Origin: Bacteroidetes bacterium HGW-Bacteroidetes-7
Lineage (GTDB): Bacteria; Bacteroidota; Bacteroidia; Bacteroidales; UBA932
Assembly (NCBI GenBank): GCA_002842465.1
Contig: PHDA01000008.1
Location: 1-64,000, forward strand
DNA: 64,000 nucleotides
Reading direction: 5' to 3'
Shown here: positions 25,326-34,393 of the stretch, piece by piece
Layout of the letters: each line of letters starts with the position of its first letter
Numbering within the stretch: position 1 is the stretch's first letter
The notes under the pieces: generated by a model
Told to the model about the DNA's origin: nothing
Databases searched by the model: none
Seen by the model: only the letters and a program-made list of their open reading frames with translations
Program-made: the position numbers and the translations under genes

Positions 25326-26678
25326 ATGAAATTAAGGACAAAAGTAACCGTAGCACTTACACTTTTGATTACTGTTGCCTCAGGCAGCAGCCTGCGTGCG
25401 CAACAGGCAGCAGGTGGAACCCTTACACTGACAATCGATCAGGCACTTGAGATAGCCGTTAACGAAAACCTTAGCGTTAAAATTGCTGACGAAGAGATTA
25501 AAAGAGTTGACTGGCTTAAGACAGAAAACTGGTACTCATTGCTGCCCTCTTTAAGCGCTAATGCACAGTACACAAACAACATACTCAAGCCGGTTTTCTT
25601 CTCGGATTTTTTCCCCGGAGGAAAAATGGAGATAGGTGCAACAAACAGCTATGCTGTTAACGGAGTAATGCAGGTACCAATATTCTCGCTAACTCTGTTC
25701 AAAAGCATTCAGCTGTCTGAACTTGACCTGAAGAGTGCTCTTGAATCGGCCAGAAATACTAAGATAGAGCTTATTTCACAGGTAAAGAACTCTTTCTATG
25801 GAGTACTGATGCTGGAGCAATCTCTGGAGGTTCTTCAGGAGAGTTATAAAAACGCAGGGCAGACAGCGCAGAATATAAAAAATATGTACGAAAACGGTCT
25901 TGCATCGGAATATGATAAAATCAGATCAGATGTTGCAGTTAGAAATCTTCTTCCAACAATAACACAGGCAACCAACGGTCTTGAACTTGCAAAAATGCAG
26001 CTGAAAGTACTTTTATCCCTTGACCTGGAAACCCCTGTTGAGGTAGCCGGCAACATCTCTGATTATGAAAATGAGATTGCCGCTTTTCAGGGAATGGGTC
26101 CAATGATTCTTGACAATAACAGCTCTCTTAGAAGTCTTGACATTCAGTTGGAAAAACTTGGAAAAACATATGAGTTAATAAGGTCTCAGAGACTCCCATC
26201 TGTTGCTGGTTTTGCAAACTACCAACTGCAGATGCAGAGCGAAGAGTTTACATTCAACAGACTCTGGACAAACTCTATGGCGGTAGGTCTGGCAATTCAG
26301 ATACCTATTTTCAATAAGTTTTCCATCTCCCTTAAAGAGAAACAGACACAGGTTGGAATCAGACAAATGAGTTACCAGAGAGAGATGGTTGAGAACAATC
26401 TCTCACTTGCTCTGAAAAACTCTCTTAATGAGATGAATAGAGCCAAAATTCAACTTGAGTCAGATAAAGAGGCGGTTATGCAGGCTAAAAAGGGTTATGA
26501 AATTGCAAAGGTGAGGTATTCGACAGGAACCGGCACTCTGCTTGAACTAAACGATACAGAAGTTGCACTTACAAGGTCACAGCTAAACCTCAACCAGACA
26601 ATTTATGACTTTATAAAAGCAAGAAATGAGTACGAAAAGGTAACAGGAAACGAGAAAATAGATAAAATCAGTAACTAA
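25326..26678 (+). CDS. TolC-family outer membrane efflux protein
   Basis: A 450-aa protein with a signal peptide ending near LRAQ (residues 1-25) and two similar halves of long helices and short barrel strands (TLTIDQALEIAVNENLSVKI starts the first). It forms the outer-membrane exit duct for the RND pump encoded two genes on. Its stop overlaps the adaptor start in a TAATG junction, implying coupled translation. Substrate cannot be told from the sequence. Confidence 0.93.
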   Translation: MKLRTKVTVALTLLITVASGSSLRAQQAAGGTLTLTIDQALEIAVNENLSVKIADEEIKRVDWLKTENWYSLLPSLSANAQYTNNILKPVFFSDFFPGGKMEIGATNSYAVNGVMQVPIFSLTLFKSIQLSELDLKSALESARNTKIELISQVKNSFYGVLMLEQSLEVLQESYKNAGQTAQNIKNMYENGLASEYDKIRSDVAVRNLLPTITQATNGLELAKMQLKVLLSLDLETPVEVAGNISDYENEIAAFQGMGPMILDNNSSLRSLDIQLEKLGKTYELIRSQRLPSVAGFANYQLQMQSEEFTFNRLWTNSMAVGLAIQIPIFNKFSISLKEKQTQVGIRQMSYQREMVENNLSLALKNSLNEMNRAKIQLESDKEAVMQAKKGYEIAKVRYSTGTGTLLELNDTEVALTRSQLNLNQTIYDFIKARNEYEKVTGNEKIDKISN

Positions 26679-27724
26679 TGGAAAACAATTTATTCAGAAA
26701 TATGAAAAGAATAGCAGCACTATTACTAATCGGTACTCTGGTACTTGCATCCTGCTCGGGAGAAAAGGGAACAACAGAGACCACAGAGAAGATCTTCCCG
26801 GTTAAGGTTGCCGGAGTTGAAATGGCTCAGGTGGGCCAGGTAATTGAATTCACAGGCAATATTGAGCCTTTGGTTAAAAACTACATATCCAGCTCTGCGG
26901 CACAACGTGTAGAGAAAATTTATGTTGAGGTAGGGAGTCGTGTTACAAAAGGACAACTGCTGGTTCAAATGGAGAACATCAACTATTCTCAGGCCAGAAT
27001 TCAGCTTGAAAATCTTAAACTGGACCTTTCAAGAATTGAAGCCCTGTACAATTCAGGAGGAATAGCCGCACAGCAGTATGACCAGATGAAGACACAGGTT
27101 AAAATTGCCGAAGAGAGTATTGCCAATCTTGATAAAAACACCAAGCTTCTCTCACCAATTGACGGTATTATTGTTCAAAGAAACTTTGACAATGGTGACC
27201 TTGCAACAGGTCAGCCTATACTGGTAGTAATGCAAATGCAACCTGTAAAGATACTCATTGGTATTTCAGAGGAATTTTTCCCACAGGTTAAAATTGGAAC
27301 GCCTGTTGAGATATCACTTGACATTTATCCCGGTAAAAAATTCAATGGTAAAGTGATGCTTATCCACCCAACAATCGATGCTTCAACAAGAACATTCCAG
27401 GCCGAGGTAAGAATTGAAAATCCTTCTCTTGTGATGCGTCCGGGTATGTTTGCCAGGGCAAGGGTTGACTTTGGAACAAAAGAGAGAATCGTAGTACCCG
27501 ATAAGGCTGTTATCAAACAACAGGGCACAAACGACAAGTATGTATTTGTTCTGGATGGTGACATTGTAAGGTACACAAAAGTAGAGCTTGGAAAAAGAGT
27601 TGACTCGCTTTACGAAGTGATGAGCGGTCTTGAGCCTGGGCAGAAGATTGTAGTTGCAGGTAACACTGCCCTGATTGATGGCTCTAAAGTTCAGATCACA
27701 GAATCTGATCTAAACATTAAGTAA
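26678..27724 (+). CDS. RND efflux periplasmic adaptor (membrane fusion protein)
   Basis: A 348-aa adaptor linking the RND permease to TolC. A lipobox VLASC lies at about residues 22-26 counted from the ATG at 26678 (a second ATG at 26702 is closer to the signal), so it is a lipoprotein. It contains the lipoyl-like half motif VEKIYVEVGSRVTKGQLLVQ, a short helical hairpin around LSRIEALYNSGGIAAQQYDQ, and the second half LLSPIDGIIVQRNFDNGDL. Length and order are standard HlyD/AcrA family. Confidence 0.93.
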   Translation: MENNLFRNMKRIAALLLIGTLVLASCSGEKGTTETTEKIFPVKVAGVEMAQVGQVIEFTGNIEPLVKNYISSSAAQRVEKIYVEVGSRVTKGQLLVQMENINYSQARIQLENLKLDLSRIEALYNSGGIAAQQYDQMKTQVKIAEESIANLDKNTKLLSPIDGIIVQRNFDNGDLATGQPILVVMQMQPVKILIGISEEFFPQVKIGTPVEISLDIYPGKKFNGKVMLIHPTIDASTRTFQAEVRIENPSLVMRPGMFARARVDFGTKERIVVPDKAVIKQQGTNDKYVFVLDGDIVRYTKVELGKRVDSLYEVMSGLEPGQKIVVAGNTALIDGSKVQITESDLNIK

Positions 27725-27746
27725 AAAAAGAATAAAATAATTACTG

Positions 27747-30700
27747 ATGAAAATATACGAAAGTGCAGTAAAAAAACCGGTTACCACGGCCCTCATATTT
27801 GTGGGGATAATGGTATTTGGTCTCTTCTCTTTCTCAAAACTTTCGGTTGACCTCTATCCCGAAATAGAGCTCAATGCGGTTATGGTAATGACCACATACT
27901 CCGGAGCGAGTGCATCCGATATTGAGCAGAATGTGACCAAGAGAATGGAGATGTCCCTGAGTACAGTATCTGACCTAAAAAAGATTACATCTGTCTCAAA
28001 GGATAATATCTCAATGATTACAGTTGAGTTTGAGTATGGGACAGATATGACCGAAGCGGTGAACGATATCCGCTCTGTTATAGATATGCTCAGGAACTTT
28101 CTTCCTGAGGGGGTTGAAAATCCTGTAATTCTCAAATTTAACTCAACAATGATTCCTGTTGCCTTCATATCTGCAAGAACATCACAGAATGTGCAAGGGC
28201 TGTATAAAATTCTCGAAGATAAAGTAGGTAACCCCATTAATCGTATAGACGGGGTAGCCTCAGTCTCAATTTCGGGAGCTCCGCAAAGAGAGATTCAGGT
28301 ATTAACCGATCCAAGAAAACTTGAGGCTTACAGGCTTACAGTTGAGCAAGTTGCAGGTGTTCTTGCAATGGAGAACAGAAATGTTCCTGGTGGAAATATC
28401 GACATCGGGTCGGAGACCTTCTCTGTTAAAGTTGACGGTGAGTTTAAATCTAGTGACGAAATCAAGGAAATTATTGTAGGAAGCTTTAACGGGCGCAGTA
28501 TCTACATTAAAGATATTGCCACAGTTAAAGATACCCTTAAAGAGCGTGCCACAGAAGTATTGACCAACGGTGAGAGGGCTGCAACAATTGTGGTTCAGAA
28601 ACAGTCCGGAGCAAACGTGGTAGATATTGCCAATAAGATACAGTTGGAACTGGAGAGGATTAAACCACTTCTTCCTCCTGACATTCAACTGGAGATGATT
28701 ATGGATACTTCGGAATTTATAAAGGGAAGTATAGGGTCACTTACAGAAACAGTGCTTCTTGCAGGCCTGTTTGTAATGATAGTGGTACTTTTCTTCCTGG
28801 GAAGATGGAGGGCTACCTTTATAATCATACTTACAATTCCGGTTTCGCTGATTGCTGCATTCATCTACCTGATGATATCGGGCAATACTCTGAATATTAT
28901 ATCGTTAAGCTCATTATCCATAGCAATTGGTATGGTGGTAGATGATGCTATTGTGGTACTTGAGAATATAACATCGCATATTGAGAAGGGCAGTAAACCT
29001 AAGGATGCAGCAATTTATGCCACAAATGAGGTGGCGGTTGCGGTAATTGCATCAACCCTTACAATTGTAGCGGTATTCTTCCCGTTGACAATGGTTTCGG
29101 GGCTTGCAGGTATAATGTTTAAACAACTTGGTTGGATTGTTACCATAATCATAACAGTTTCAACAATTGCAGCTCTTACCCTTACGCCAATGCTTAGTTC
29201 AAAAATGCTCAGAAAGGATCCTAAGAGAAGTAAGGCATTCATGTTCTTTTACGCACCAATAGAAAGAGGGCTTGATGGACTAGACAGGGCATACGAAAGA
29301 TTCCTTACCTGGGCACTTGGCCACAGACTTCTTGTAATCTTTTCGGCATTAGCCCTCTTTGTATCAAGTCTTTTGCTCCTTACCAGGGTTGGAACGGACT
29401 TTTTCCCCGCAGTGGACAATTCTCAAATCGGGGTTACAGTAGAACTTCCGGTTGGAACAAGGGTTGAACACTCAAGAGAACTCAACCAATATCTGTACAG
29501 CCAATGGAAAGATAAATACCCTGAAATTGAGGTAATGTCAACCACAATGGGACAATCAGACGGGTCAAACATCTTCCTTTCTATGGGTAATTCAGGTACA
29601 CATCTCATCTCATATACAATGAAGATGACACATGTCAACTCAAGAAAAAGGGATATATTCGAGATTTCTGACCTTATTAGGAAAGATCTAGAAGCAATTC
29701 CTGAGATCTACCGTTTTGAGGTAATGCCCGGAGGATCAAATGAGGGTATGGGTACCGGAGGCTCTTCTCTGGAGATGAATGTACTTGGTTACAACATGGA
29801 GGATGCTGAGGCGGTTGCACATCAGGTTGCCGAAATAATGAAGGGCACAGAGGGTCTTAGAGATGTAAAACTCAGTCGTGAGAACTACATGCCTCAGCTT
29901 AAGGTTCAGTTTGACAGAGCCAAACTTGCTTTGAACGGAATAAGTCTTACCAATGCAGCTACAGCCGTAAGAAACAGAATCAATGGTATAATTACTACTC
30001 AGTTCAGAGAAGATGGCGATGAGTACGATATTGTTGTAAGAAATGAAATAAAATTCAGATCCAACATAGATGATGTCAGGGCTATATTGCTGTACAATAA
30101 TCAAGGTAGGGCTATCAGATTAAGTGAAGTTGCAGATGTTATAGAAGATTTTGCACCTCCATCTATAGAGCACCTTGACAGAGAGAGAGTTGTTAAGATT
30201 ACAGGATCGGTTTACAACAGACCACTTGGAGATATTGCGGCTGAAGTAACAACAGCGGTAAATCAAATTACACTTCCGGCAAATATTGTGATTAAAACAT
30301 CCGGAGCTTATGAAGAGCAGCAGGAGTCCTTTATGGACATGATAACTCTTTTGTTGCTTGTAATTATGCTTACATACATTGTGATGGCAGCTCAGTTTGA
30401 ATCATTCAGGGACCCATTCATAATTATGTTCTCGCTGCCATTTGCTTTCACAGGAGTATTTGCCGCGCTATGGATAACCGGAACATCTCTAAGTCTTATT
30501 GCGCTGATTGGTGCTGTTATGCTTGTAGGTATTGTTGTAAAGAACGGTATTGTGCTCATTGACTACATCAATCTCAACAAAGAGAGGGGAATGAGTATTA
30601 TGAAGTCGGTTGTCTCAGGAGGTAAATCGAGGTTAAGACCTGTACTTATGACAACTGTTACTACCATTCTGGGTATGGTTCCGATGGCTATTGGAATAGG

Positions 30701-30875
30701 CGAAGGTTCAGAGATATGGCAACCTATGGGTATTGCTATTATCGGAGGTCTTAGCGTATCTACTCTCTTAACTTTGGTTGTGATTCCAACTATTTATACA
30801 TCACTTCATGTAAGGGAGATGTCTAAGAAGAGAAAAGCTCATGCAAAAGGACTCAAATTAAAAAATGCAAGATAA
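27747..30875 (+). CDS. RND efflux transporter permease, HAE-1-like
   Basis: A 1042-aa inner-membrane proton antiporter with 12 predicted helices and two large periplasmic loops. The proton-relay Asp pair is Asp399-Asp400 in AIGMVVDDAIVVLENI. The double Asp fits the HAE-1 multidrug type; heavy-metal (CzcA) pumps usually differ in this region. Length is normal. It is 22 bp downstream of the adaptor, and its TAA overlaps the ATG of a PII-like gene (TAATG), so the small protein should be made in coupled amounts. Confidence 0.94.
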   Translation: MKIYESAVKKPVTTALIFVGIMVFGLFSFSKLSVDLYPEIELNAVMVMTTYSGASASDIEQNVTKRMEMSLSTVSDLKKITSVSKDNISMITVEFEYGTDMTEAVNDIRSVIDMLRNFLPEGVENPVILKFNSTMIPVAFISARTSQNVQGLYKILEDKVGNPINRIDGVASVSISGAPQREIQVLTDPRKLEAYRLTVEQVAGVLAMENRNVPGGNIDIGSETFSVKVDGEFKSSDEIKEIIVGSFNGRSIYIKDIATVKDTLKERATEVLTNGERAATIVVQKQSGANVVDIANKIQLELERIKPLLPPDIQLEMIMDTSEFIKGSIGSLTETVLLAGLFVMIVVLFFLGRWRATFIIILTIPVSLIAAFIYLMISGNTLNIISLSSLSIAIGMVVDDAIVVLENITSHIEKGSKPKDAAIYATNEVAVAVIASTLTIVAVFFPLTMVSGLAGIMFKQLGWIVTIIITVSTIAALTLTPMLSSKMLRKDPKRSKAFMFFYAPIERGLDGLDRAYERFLTWALGHRLLVIFSALALFVSSLLLLTRVGTDFFPAVDNSQIGVTVELPVGTRVEHSRELNQYLYSQWKDKYPEIEVMSTTMGQSDGSNIFLSMGNSGTHLISYTMKMTHVNSRKRDIFEISDLIRKDLEAIPEIYRFEVMPGGSNEGMGTGGSSLEMNVLGYNMEDAEAVAHQVAEIMKGTEGLRDVKLSRENYMPQLKVQFDRAKLALNGISLTNAATAVRNRINGIITTQFREDGDEYDIVVRNEIKFRSNIDDVRAILLYNNQGRAIRLSEVADVIEDFAPPSIEHLDRERVVKITGSVYNRPLGDIAAEVTTAVNQITLPANIVIKTSGAYEEQQESFMDMITLLLLVIMLTYIVMAAQFESFRDPFIIMFSLPFAFTGVFAALWITGTSLSLIALIGAVMLVGIVVKNGIVLIDYINLNKERGMSIMKSVVSGGKSRLRPVLMTTVTTILGMVPMAIGIGEGSEIWQPMGIAIIGGLSVSTLLTLVVIPTIYTSLHVREMSKKRKAHAKGLKLKNAR

Positions 30876-31168
30876 TGAAAGCTGTAATGATAATATACAA
30901 CCAGGCCCACTCAAGTGTGGTTATGGAAATTCTGGACAACTGTAACGTAAGGGGTTTTACCAAATGGGTTGATGTTCAGGGAAGAGGCTCTGTAAAGGGT
31001 GAGCCTCACTACGGAACCCATGCCTGGCCATCCAAAAATATGGCAATTCTGGCTGTTGTGCCCGAAGAGTTTCTGGCTCCTCTTCTAAAGGAGCTCAAAG
31101 CAGAAAATAACGCTGCAAAGGAACAAGGTATGAGAGCTTTTGTTTGGGAGGCAGAATCAGTTATTTAG
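30875..31168 (+). CDS. Small PII-like protein coupled to the RND pump
   Basis: A 97-aa soluble protein with a beta-alpha-beta-beta-alpha-beta pattern: MKAVMIIYNQAHSSVVMEIL, then the loop VRGFTKWVDVQGRGSVKGEP, then NMAILAVVPEEFLAPLLKEL and a final strand AFVWEAESV. This fits the PII/CutA-like ferredoxin fold. The T-loop is short and the uridylylated Tyr region of GlnB is missing, so it is not a nitrogen-sensing GlnB. Its ATG overlaps the RND stop. A trimeric sensor acting on the pump is inference. It is followed by a strong terminator. Confidence 0.72.
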   Translation: MKAVMIIYNQAHSSVVMEILDNCNVRGFTKWVDVQGRGSVKGEPHYGTHAWPSKNMAILAVVPEEFLAPLLKELKAENNAAKEQGMRAFVWEAESVI

Positions 31169-31170
31169 TT

Positions 31171-31199
31171 AAGAGGGGCATAAGCCCCTCTTCTTTTTA
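31171..31199 (+). terminator. Intrinsic terminator of the efflux operon
   Basis: Nine-base-pair stem AAGAGGGGC (31171-31179) with GCCCCTCTT (31184-31192), loop ATAA, then a T-rich tail to 31199. It begins 3 bp after the PII-like stop, closing the operon. Confidence 0.92.
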
Positions 31200-31293
31200 T
31201 GTTCCGTTTTATGCAGCTAAAAGCTTAATAGGATTTTTAAAAAAAACATAGTAATTTAGCATCTCAAATGTTTAATTCTAAAAAAATCAAAAA

Positions 31294-31611
31294 ATGGCTA
31301 TAGCAGTAAACGATTCAAATTTTAACGAAATAGTTATTAATTCAGATAAACCTGTACTGGTTGACTTCTGGGCTCCATGGTGCGGTCCTTGCCGCATGAT
31401 TGCTCCAATAGTTGATGAACTGGCTGTTGAGTATGATGGTAAAGCAGTCATTACCAAGTGTGATGTTGACTCTAACGAGTCTATTCCTGTGAAATATTCA
31501 ATCAGGAATATACCTACAATTCTTTTTTTCAAAAACGGAGAGCTAAAAGATAAAATTGTGGGGTCTACAACAAAGGCTGCAATTGCAGCCAAGCTAAACG
31601 ATCTAATGTAA
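31294..31611 (+). CDS. trxA: Thioredoxin
   Basis: Cytosolic disulfide reductase of 105 aa. The active site is WCGPC with Cys30 and Cys33, followed by the MIAPIVDELA helix and the cis-Pro loop NIPTILFF. Standard thioredoxin length, no signal peptide. It lies behind the efflux terminator with a 94-bp leader and 7 bp before the outer membrane barrel gene, so those two may be cotranscribed. Confidence 0.97.
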   Translation: MAIAVNDSNFNEIVINSDKPVLVDFWAPWCGPCRMIAPIVDELAVEYDGKAVITKCDVDSNESIPVKYSIRNIPTILFFKNGELKDKIVGSTTKAAIAAKLNDLM

Positions 31612-31618
31612 AAATAAA

Positions 31619-32215
31619 ATGAAAAAAATTGCGGTATTAGTATTAGGAATCCTTATTCTGTCTGCATCGGCAACCGCTCAGTCAAAGTTTGGAGTAAAGG
31701 GTGGACTTAACTTCAACTCCCTAAAGGATATTTCAGATAATGTTGATGATACCTGGGGCAAACAGACAGGTTATCATTTTGGAATCACATACCAGTTTAA
31801 GGTTCCTGTTATAGGTATTGGACTGCAGCCCGATCTCCTTTTTGTAAGGCAAGGCGCCGAGAATACAACAGGCCCTAATCAAAGTTTCTACCTTGATTAT
31901 CTTACTCTTCCTCTAAATATTCAGCTTGGTCTGGATCTTTTGCTTATAAGGCCGTTTATAATGTTTTCTCCATACATTTCTTATGCTGTAGGAAAGGGAG
32001 ATTCATTCGAAACAGCCGAATGGGACGATATAAACAGATTTGACTATGGTTACGGCATTGGTGCCGGTGTAGATATTTGGAAGCTCCAGGTTAGCGGAAA
32101 ATATAACTGGGGTCTTGGGAAATTGCAGTCTGCAGGTGCAGGTGCTATTAACGGGGAAACATTTTCAAATGCAAAACTGCAAGGCTTTCAGCTTTCAGTA
32201 AGTATAATGTTTTAA
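31619..32215 (+). CDS. Outer membrane beta-barrel protein, PorT-like
   Basis: A 198-aa secreted protein with signal peptide (MKKIAVLVLGILILSASATA), then the motif KFGVKGGLNFNSL that begins small barrel proteins of the PorT/OmpW-like group in Bacteroidota, alternating strands and a final strand ending in Phe (FQLSVSIMF), a barrel assembly signal. The exact role is unknown; PorT of the type IX secretion system is related but cannot be claimed. Starts 7 bp after trxA. Confidence 0.8.
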   Translation: MKKIAVLVLGILILSASATAQSKFGVKGGLNFNSLKDISDNVDDTWGKQTGYHFGITYQFKVPVIGIGLQPDLLFVRQGAENTTGPNQSFYLDYLTLPLNIQLGLDLLLIRPFIMFSPYISYAVGKGDSFETAEWDDINRFDYGYGIGAGVDIWKLQVSGKYNWGLGKLQSAGAGAINGETFSNAKLQGFQLSVSIMF

Positions 32216-32227
32216 GCGTTTTAATAG

Positions 32228-32809
32228 ATGGGAAAACGAGTATGTGTTTACTGTTCATCCAGTAACATCCTTGAATCTAAATATACAGAGGCCGCCAGAG
32301 ATTTTGCAAAGGCGGCTTCTTTACTAAATTACACCATTGTGTGCGGAGGTAGTATGAGAGGATTGATGGGTGTTATTATTGATACTGTTTTGGATAATGG
32401 GACAAGTGTTGAGGGGGTTATCCCCGGTTTTATGGGAGAGATGGAACTGCAACACCCAAATATGAAGCAGCTTGAAATTGTTGAAACAATGAGCAGACGC
32501 AAGGAACTTCTAAGGGAGGATACCGATGCAGTGGTTGCTTTTCCCGGAGGGCTGGGAACACTGGAGGAGTTTCTGGAAACATACACTCTTAAAAGGCTTG
32601 GTCAGTACGACGGAGCAGTAATAATCTTCAATCAAGATGGATTTTACAATAAACTGATTGATCTTTTTGATTTTTTTGTTGAAAAAAACTGCCTTGGACA
32701 AAACTTTAGAGATAGTCTGATTGTTGTTGATACTGTTGAACAATTAATAGATGCTATTGAGAACAGCAGCAGATCTGTACTTGAGGCAAAACACTATCTG
32801 CCCGCATAA
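32228..32809 (+). CDS. LOG family protein (nucleotide 5'-monophosphate phosphoribohydrolase)
   Basis: A 193-aa Rossmann-like enzyme of the Lonely guy / lysine decarboxylase-like family, which hydrolyses N6-modified or plain AMP to base and ribose phosphate. The two signature motifs are present: MSRRKELL (residues 88-95) and PGGLGTLEE (106-114). Starts 12 bp after the barrel gene and is followed at 2 bp by the polyprenyl synthase, likely the same transcript. The true substrate in bacteria is uncertain. Confidence 0.92.
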   Translation: MGKRVCVYCSSSNILESKYTEAARDFAKAASLLNYTIVCGGSMRGLMGVIIDTVLDNGTSVEGVIPGFMGEMELQHPNMKQLEIVETMSRRKELLREDTDAVVAFPGGLGTLEEFLETYTLKRLGQYDGAVIIFNQDGFYNKLIDLFDFFVEKNCLGQNFRDSLIVVDTVEQLIDAIENSSRSVLEAKHYLPA

Positions 32810-32811
32810 TA

Positions 32812-33786
32812 ATGGAAATAAGCAAAATCCAGGATAGAATTAAAGGTGATCTTTTAGAGGTCAATAATCTGATAAAGGAGAGCCTTGACAGCAATGTAGA
32901 GTTGCTCAATACAATTAACAGATACCTTTTTGAACTTAAGGGCAAGCAGATCAGGCCCATTTTAAGCCTTGTGTCGGCAAAGGCATGTGGTGTGCCCAAT
33001 TCTCTTACAATTTCATGTGCCGCAGTTGCAGAGATGATACACACTGCAACATTACTTCATGACGATGTTGCCGATAATTCTTCCCAGAGAAGAGGTTCTC
33101 CAACCGTACAAAATTTATACAGCAATGCATCATCTGTACTGACGGGCGACTACTGGCTTTCAAAAGCACTCTCATTAATTGTAAAACAAAACAACCCCAG
33201 GGTAATGGGCTTCTTCACCAAAGCAGTAGAGGAGTTATCGGAGGGGGAACTGTTTCAGATACAAAAAGCCTCTCGGCTCGATACTACCGAAGAGGACTAC
33301 TATTATATTATCTCAAGAAAGACCTCGAGTCTTTTCATAGCCTCAGTTGCCAGTGCAGTCTATTCTGCAGGAGCATCTGAGAGCTTGATCTCAGACTTGA
33401 GCAGGTATGCATACCATCTTGGCATAGCATTCCAGATAAGAGACGATGTGTTTGATTATATGCCAGATCTTGATACAGGCAAGATGGCCGGAACAGATAT
33501 TAAAGAGAAGAAGATTACCCTCCCGTTGATATGTGCATTTAAAAACAGTTCTACTGCAGAAAGAGATGAGATGTTAAAGTTCATCAAAGATACCGACGGA
33601 GATTCAAACTCGTTGGTAGATAAAACACTTGAATTTGTAAAGAGATTTTCCGGGATAGAATCCGCTCAAAACTCCCTGGCCGAACATTCAAGGTTAGCAA
33701 TTGAGGCCCTGGATAATCTGGATGATTCTGAGTATAAAAAAGAGCTTGAGGCTCTTGCCATGTACGTTGGAAACAGGGTTGTTTAA
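32812..33786 (+). CDS. Polyprenyl diphosphate synthase
   Basis: A 324-aa trans-prenyltransferase that elongates isoprenoid chains, probably for the menaquinone side chain. The first Asp-rich motif is DDVAD (residues 84-88) followed by RRG, and the second is DDVFD (211-215). Chain length depends on residues before the first motif, which I cannot resolve confidently. Its stop overlaps the convergent DUF3109 gene by 4 bp in a shared TTAA. Confidence 0.94.
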   Translation: MEISKIQDRIKGDLLEVNNLIKESLDSNVELLNTINRYLFELKGKQIRPILSLVSAKACGVPNSLTISCAAVAEMIHTATLLHDDVADNSSQRRGSPTVQNLYSNASSVLTGDYWLSKALSLIVKQNNPRVMGFFTKAVEELSEGELFQIQKASRLDTTEEDYYYIISRKTSSLFIASVASAVYSAGASESLISDLSRYAYHLGIAFQIRDDVFDYMPDLDTGKMAGTDIKEKKITLPLICAFKNSSTAERDEMLKFIKDTDGDSNSLVDKTLEFVKRFSGIESAQNSLAEHSRLAIEALDNLDDSEYKKELEALAMYVGNRVV

Positions 33787-34370
33787 ATCTGCCCATCCAG
33801 CTCTATGGCTGCCTTTTCAAGTTTATCGTAAAACTCCACACCAAAAGCAAATATTATAGGTTCCCTCAAGAATTTATAAGCGGGAACTCCTTCACTCTTT
33901 CCTTTGGCAAATGCATCTTTACAGATGTGCCATTCGTGAAGATTCAGGGCTGTCATTCCGTTTGAAAGAGTTGAAACTCTTATGGGGTAAAGCCAGCAGG
34001 AAATTGGTTTTCTGAATTGACTTTTTCCATCTCTGTGGGACATCTCTATGCCGCAGAAACAGTTGTCATCTTTGTCAAAAATGGTGTAGGCACACTCCTC
34101 GCCATCTATCAGCGGGGTAACCAGATCACCGTCTATATCCAGAACAAAGGGACCCGACTCCTGAACGGAGCGGATCCCCTCATCTCTGAGATATCTTTTA
34201 AAATTTGGGTATTCACTGCTTAATAAATCGCACTCCTCCTGTGAAAGTGGCGCTCCGCTGTCTCCAATTATGCAACATGCTCCATGGCATTTTGAAAGGT
34301 CGCAAATGAACTTCTCTGTTAGAATTGCGGAGGATACCAGAAAATTATCAATCTCAATTATAGTGGTCAT
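33783..34370 (-). CDS. DUF3109 family Cys-rich protein
   Basis: A 195-aa cytoplasmic protein. The N-terminal part contains KCHGACCIIGDSGAPLSQEE and more Cys downstream (CAYTIFD, FCGIEMSHRDGKS, PISCWLYPIRV, HEWHICKD), an arrangement suggesting an iron-sulfur cluster or zinc site, as in YkgJ-type proteins. Common in Bacteroidota, function unknown. It is downstream of the M16 protease on the same strand with a 23-bp gap. Confidence 0.88.
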   Translation of the reverse strand: MTTIIEIDNFLVSSAILTEKFICDLSKCHGACCIIGDSGAPLSQEECDLLSSEYPNFKRYLRDEGIRSVQESGPFVLDIDGDLVTPLIDGEECAYTIFDKDDNCFCGIEMSHRDGKSQFRKPISCWLYPIRVSTLSNGMTALNLHEWHICKDAFAKGKSEGVPAYKFLREPIIFAFGVEFYDKLEKAAIELDGQI

Positions 34371-34393
34371 TAAGCAGTACAGTAGTTAGTTCT

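Noticed and set aside
28302-28688. 128-aa antisense frame inside the RND permease
   Set aside because: Composition follows the codon pattern of the sense gene and no promoter or homology is visible.
30875-31168. GlnB/GlnK nitrogen regulator
   Set aside because: The T-loop with the modified Tyr and the usual amtB neighbour are both absent; only a general PII-like fold is supported.
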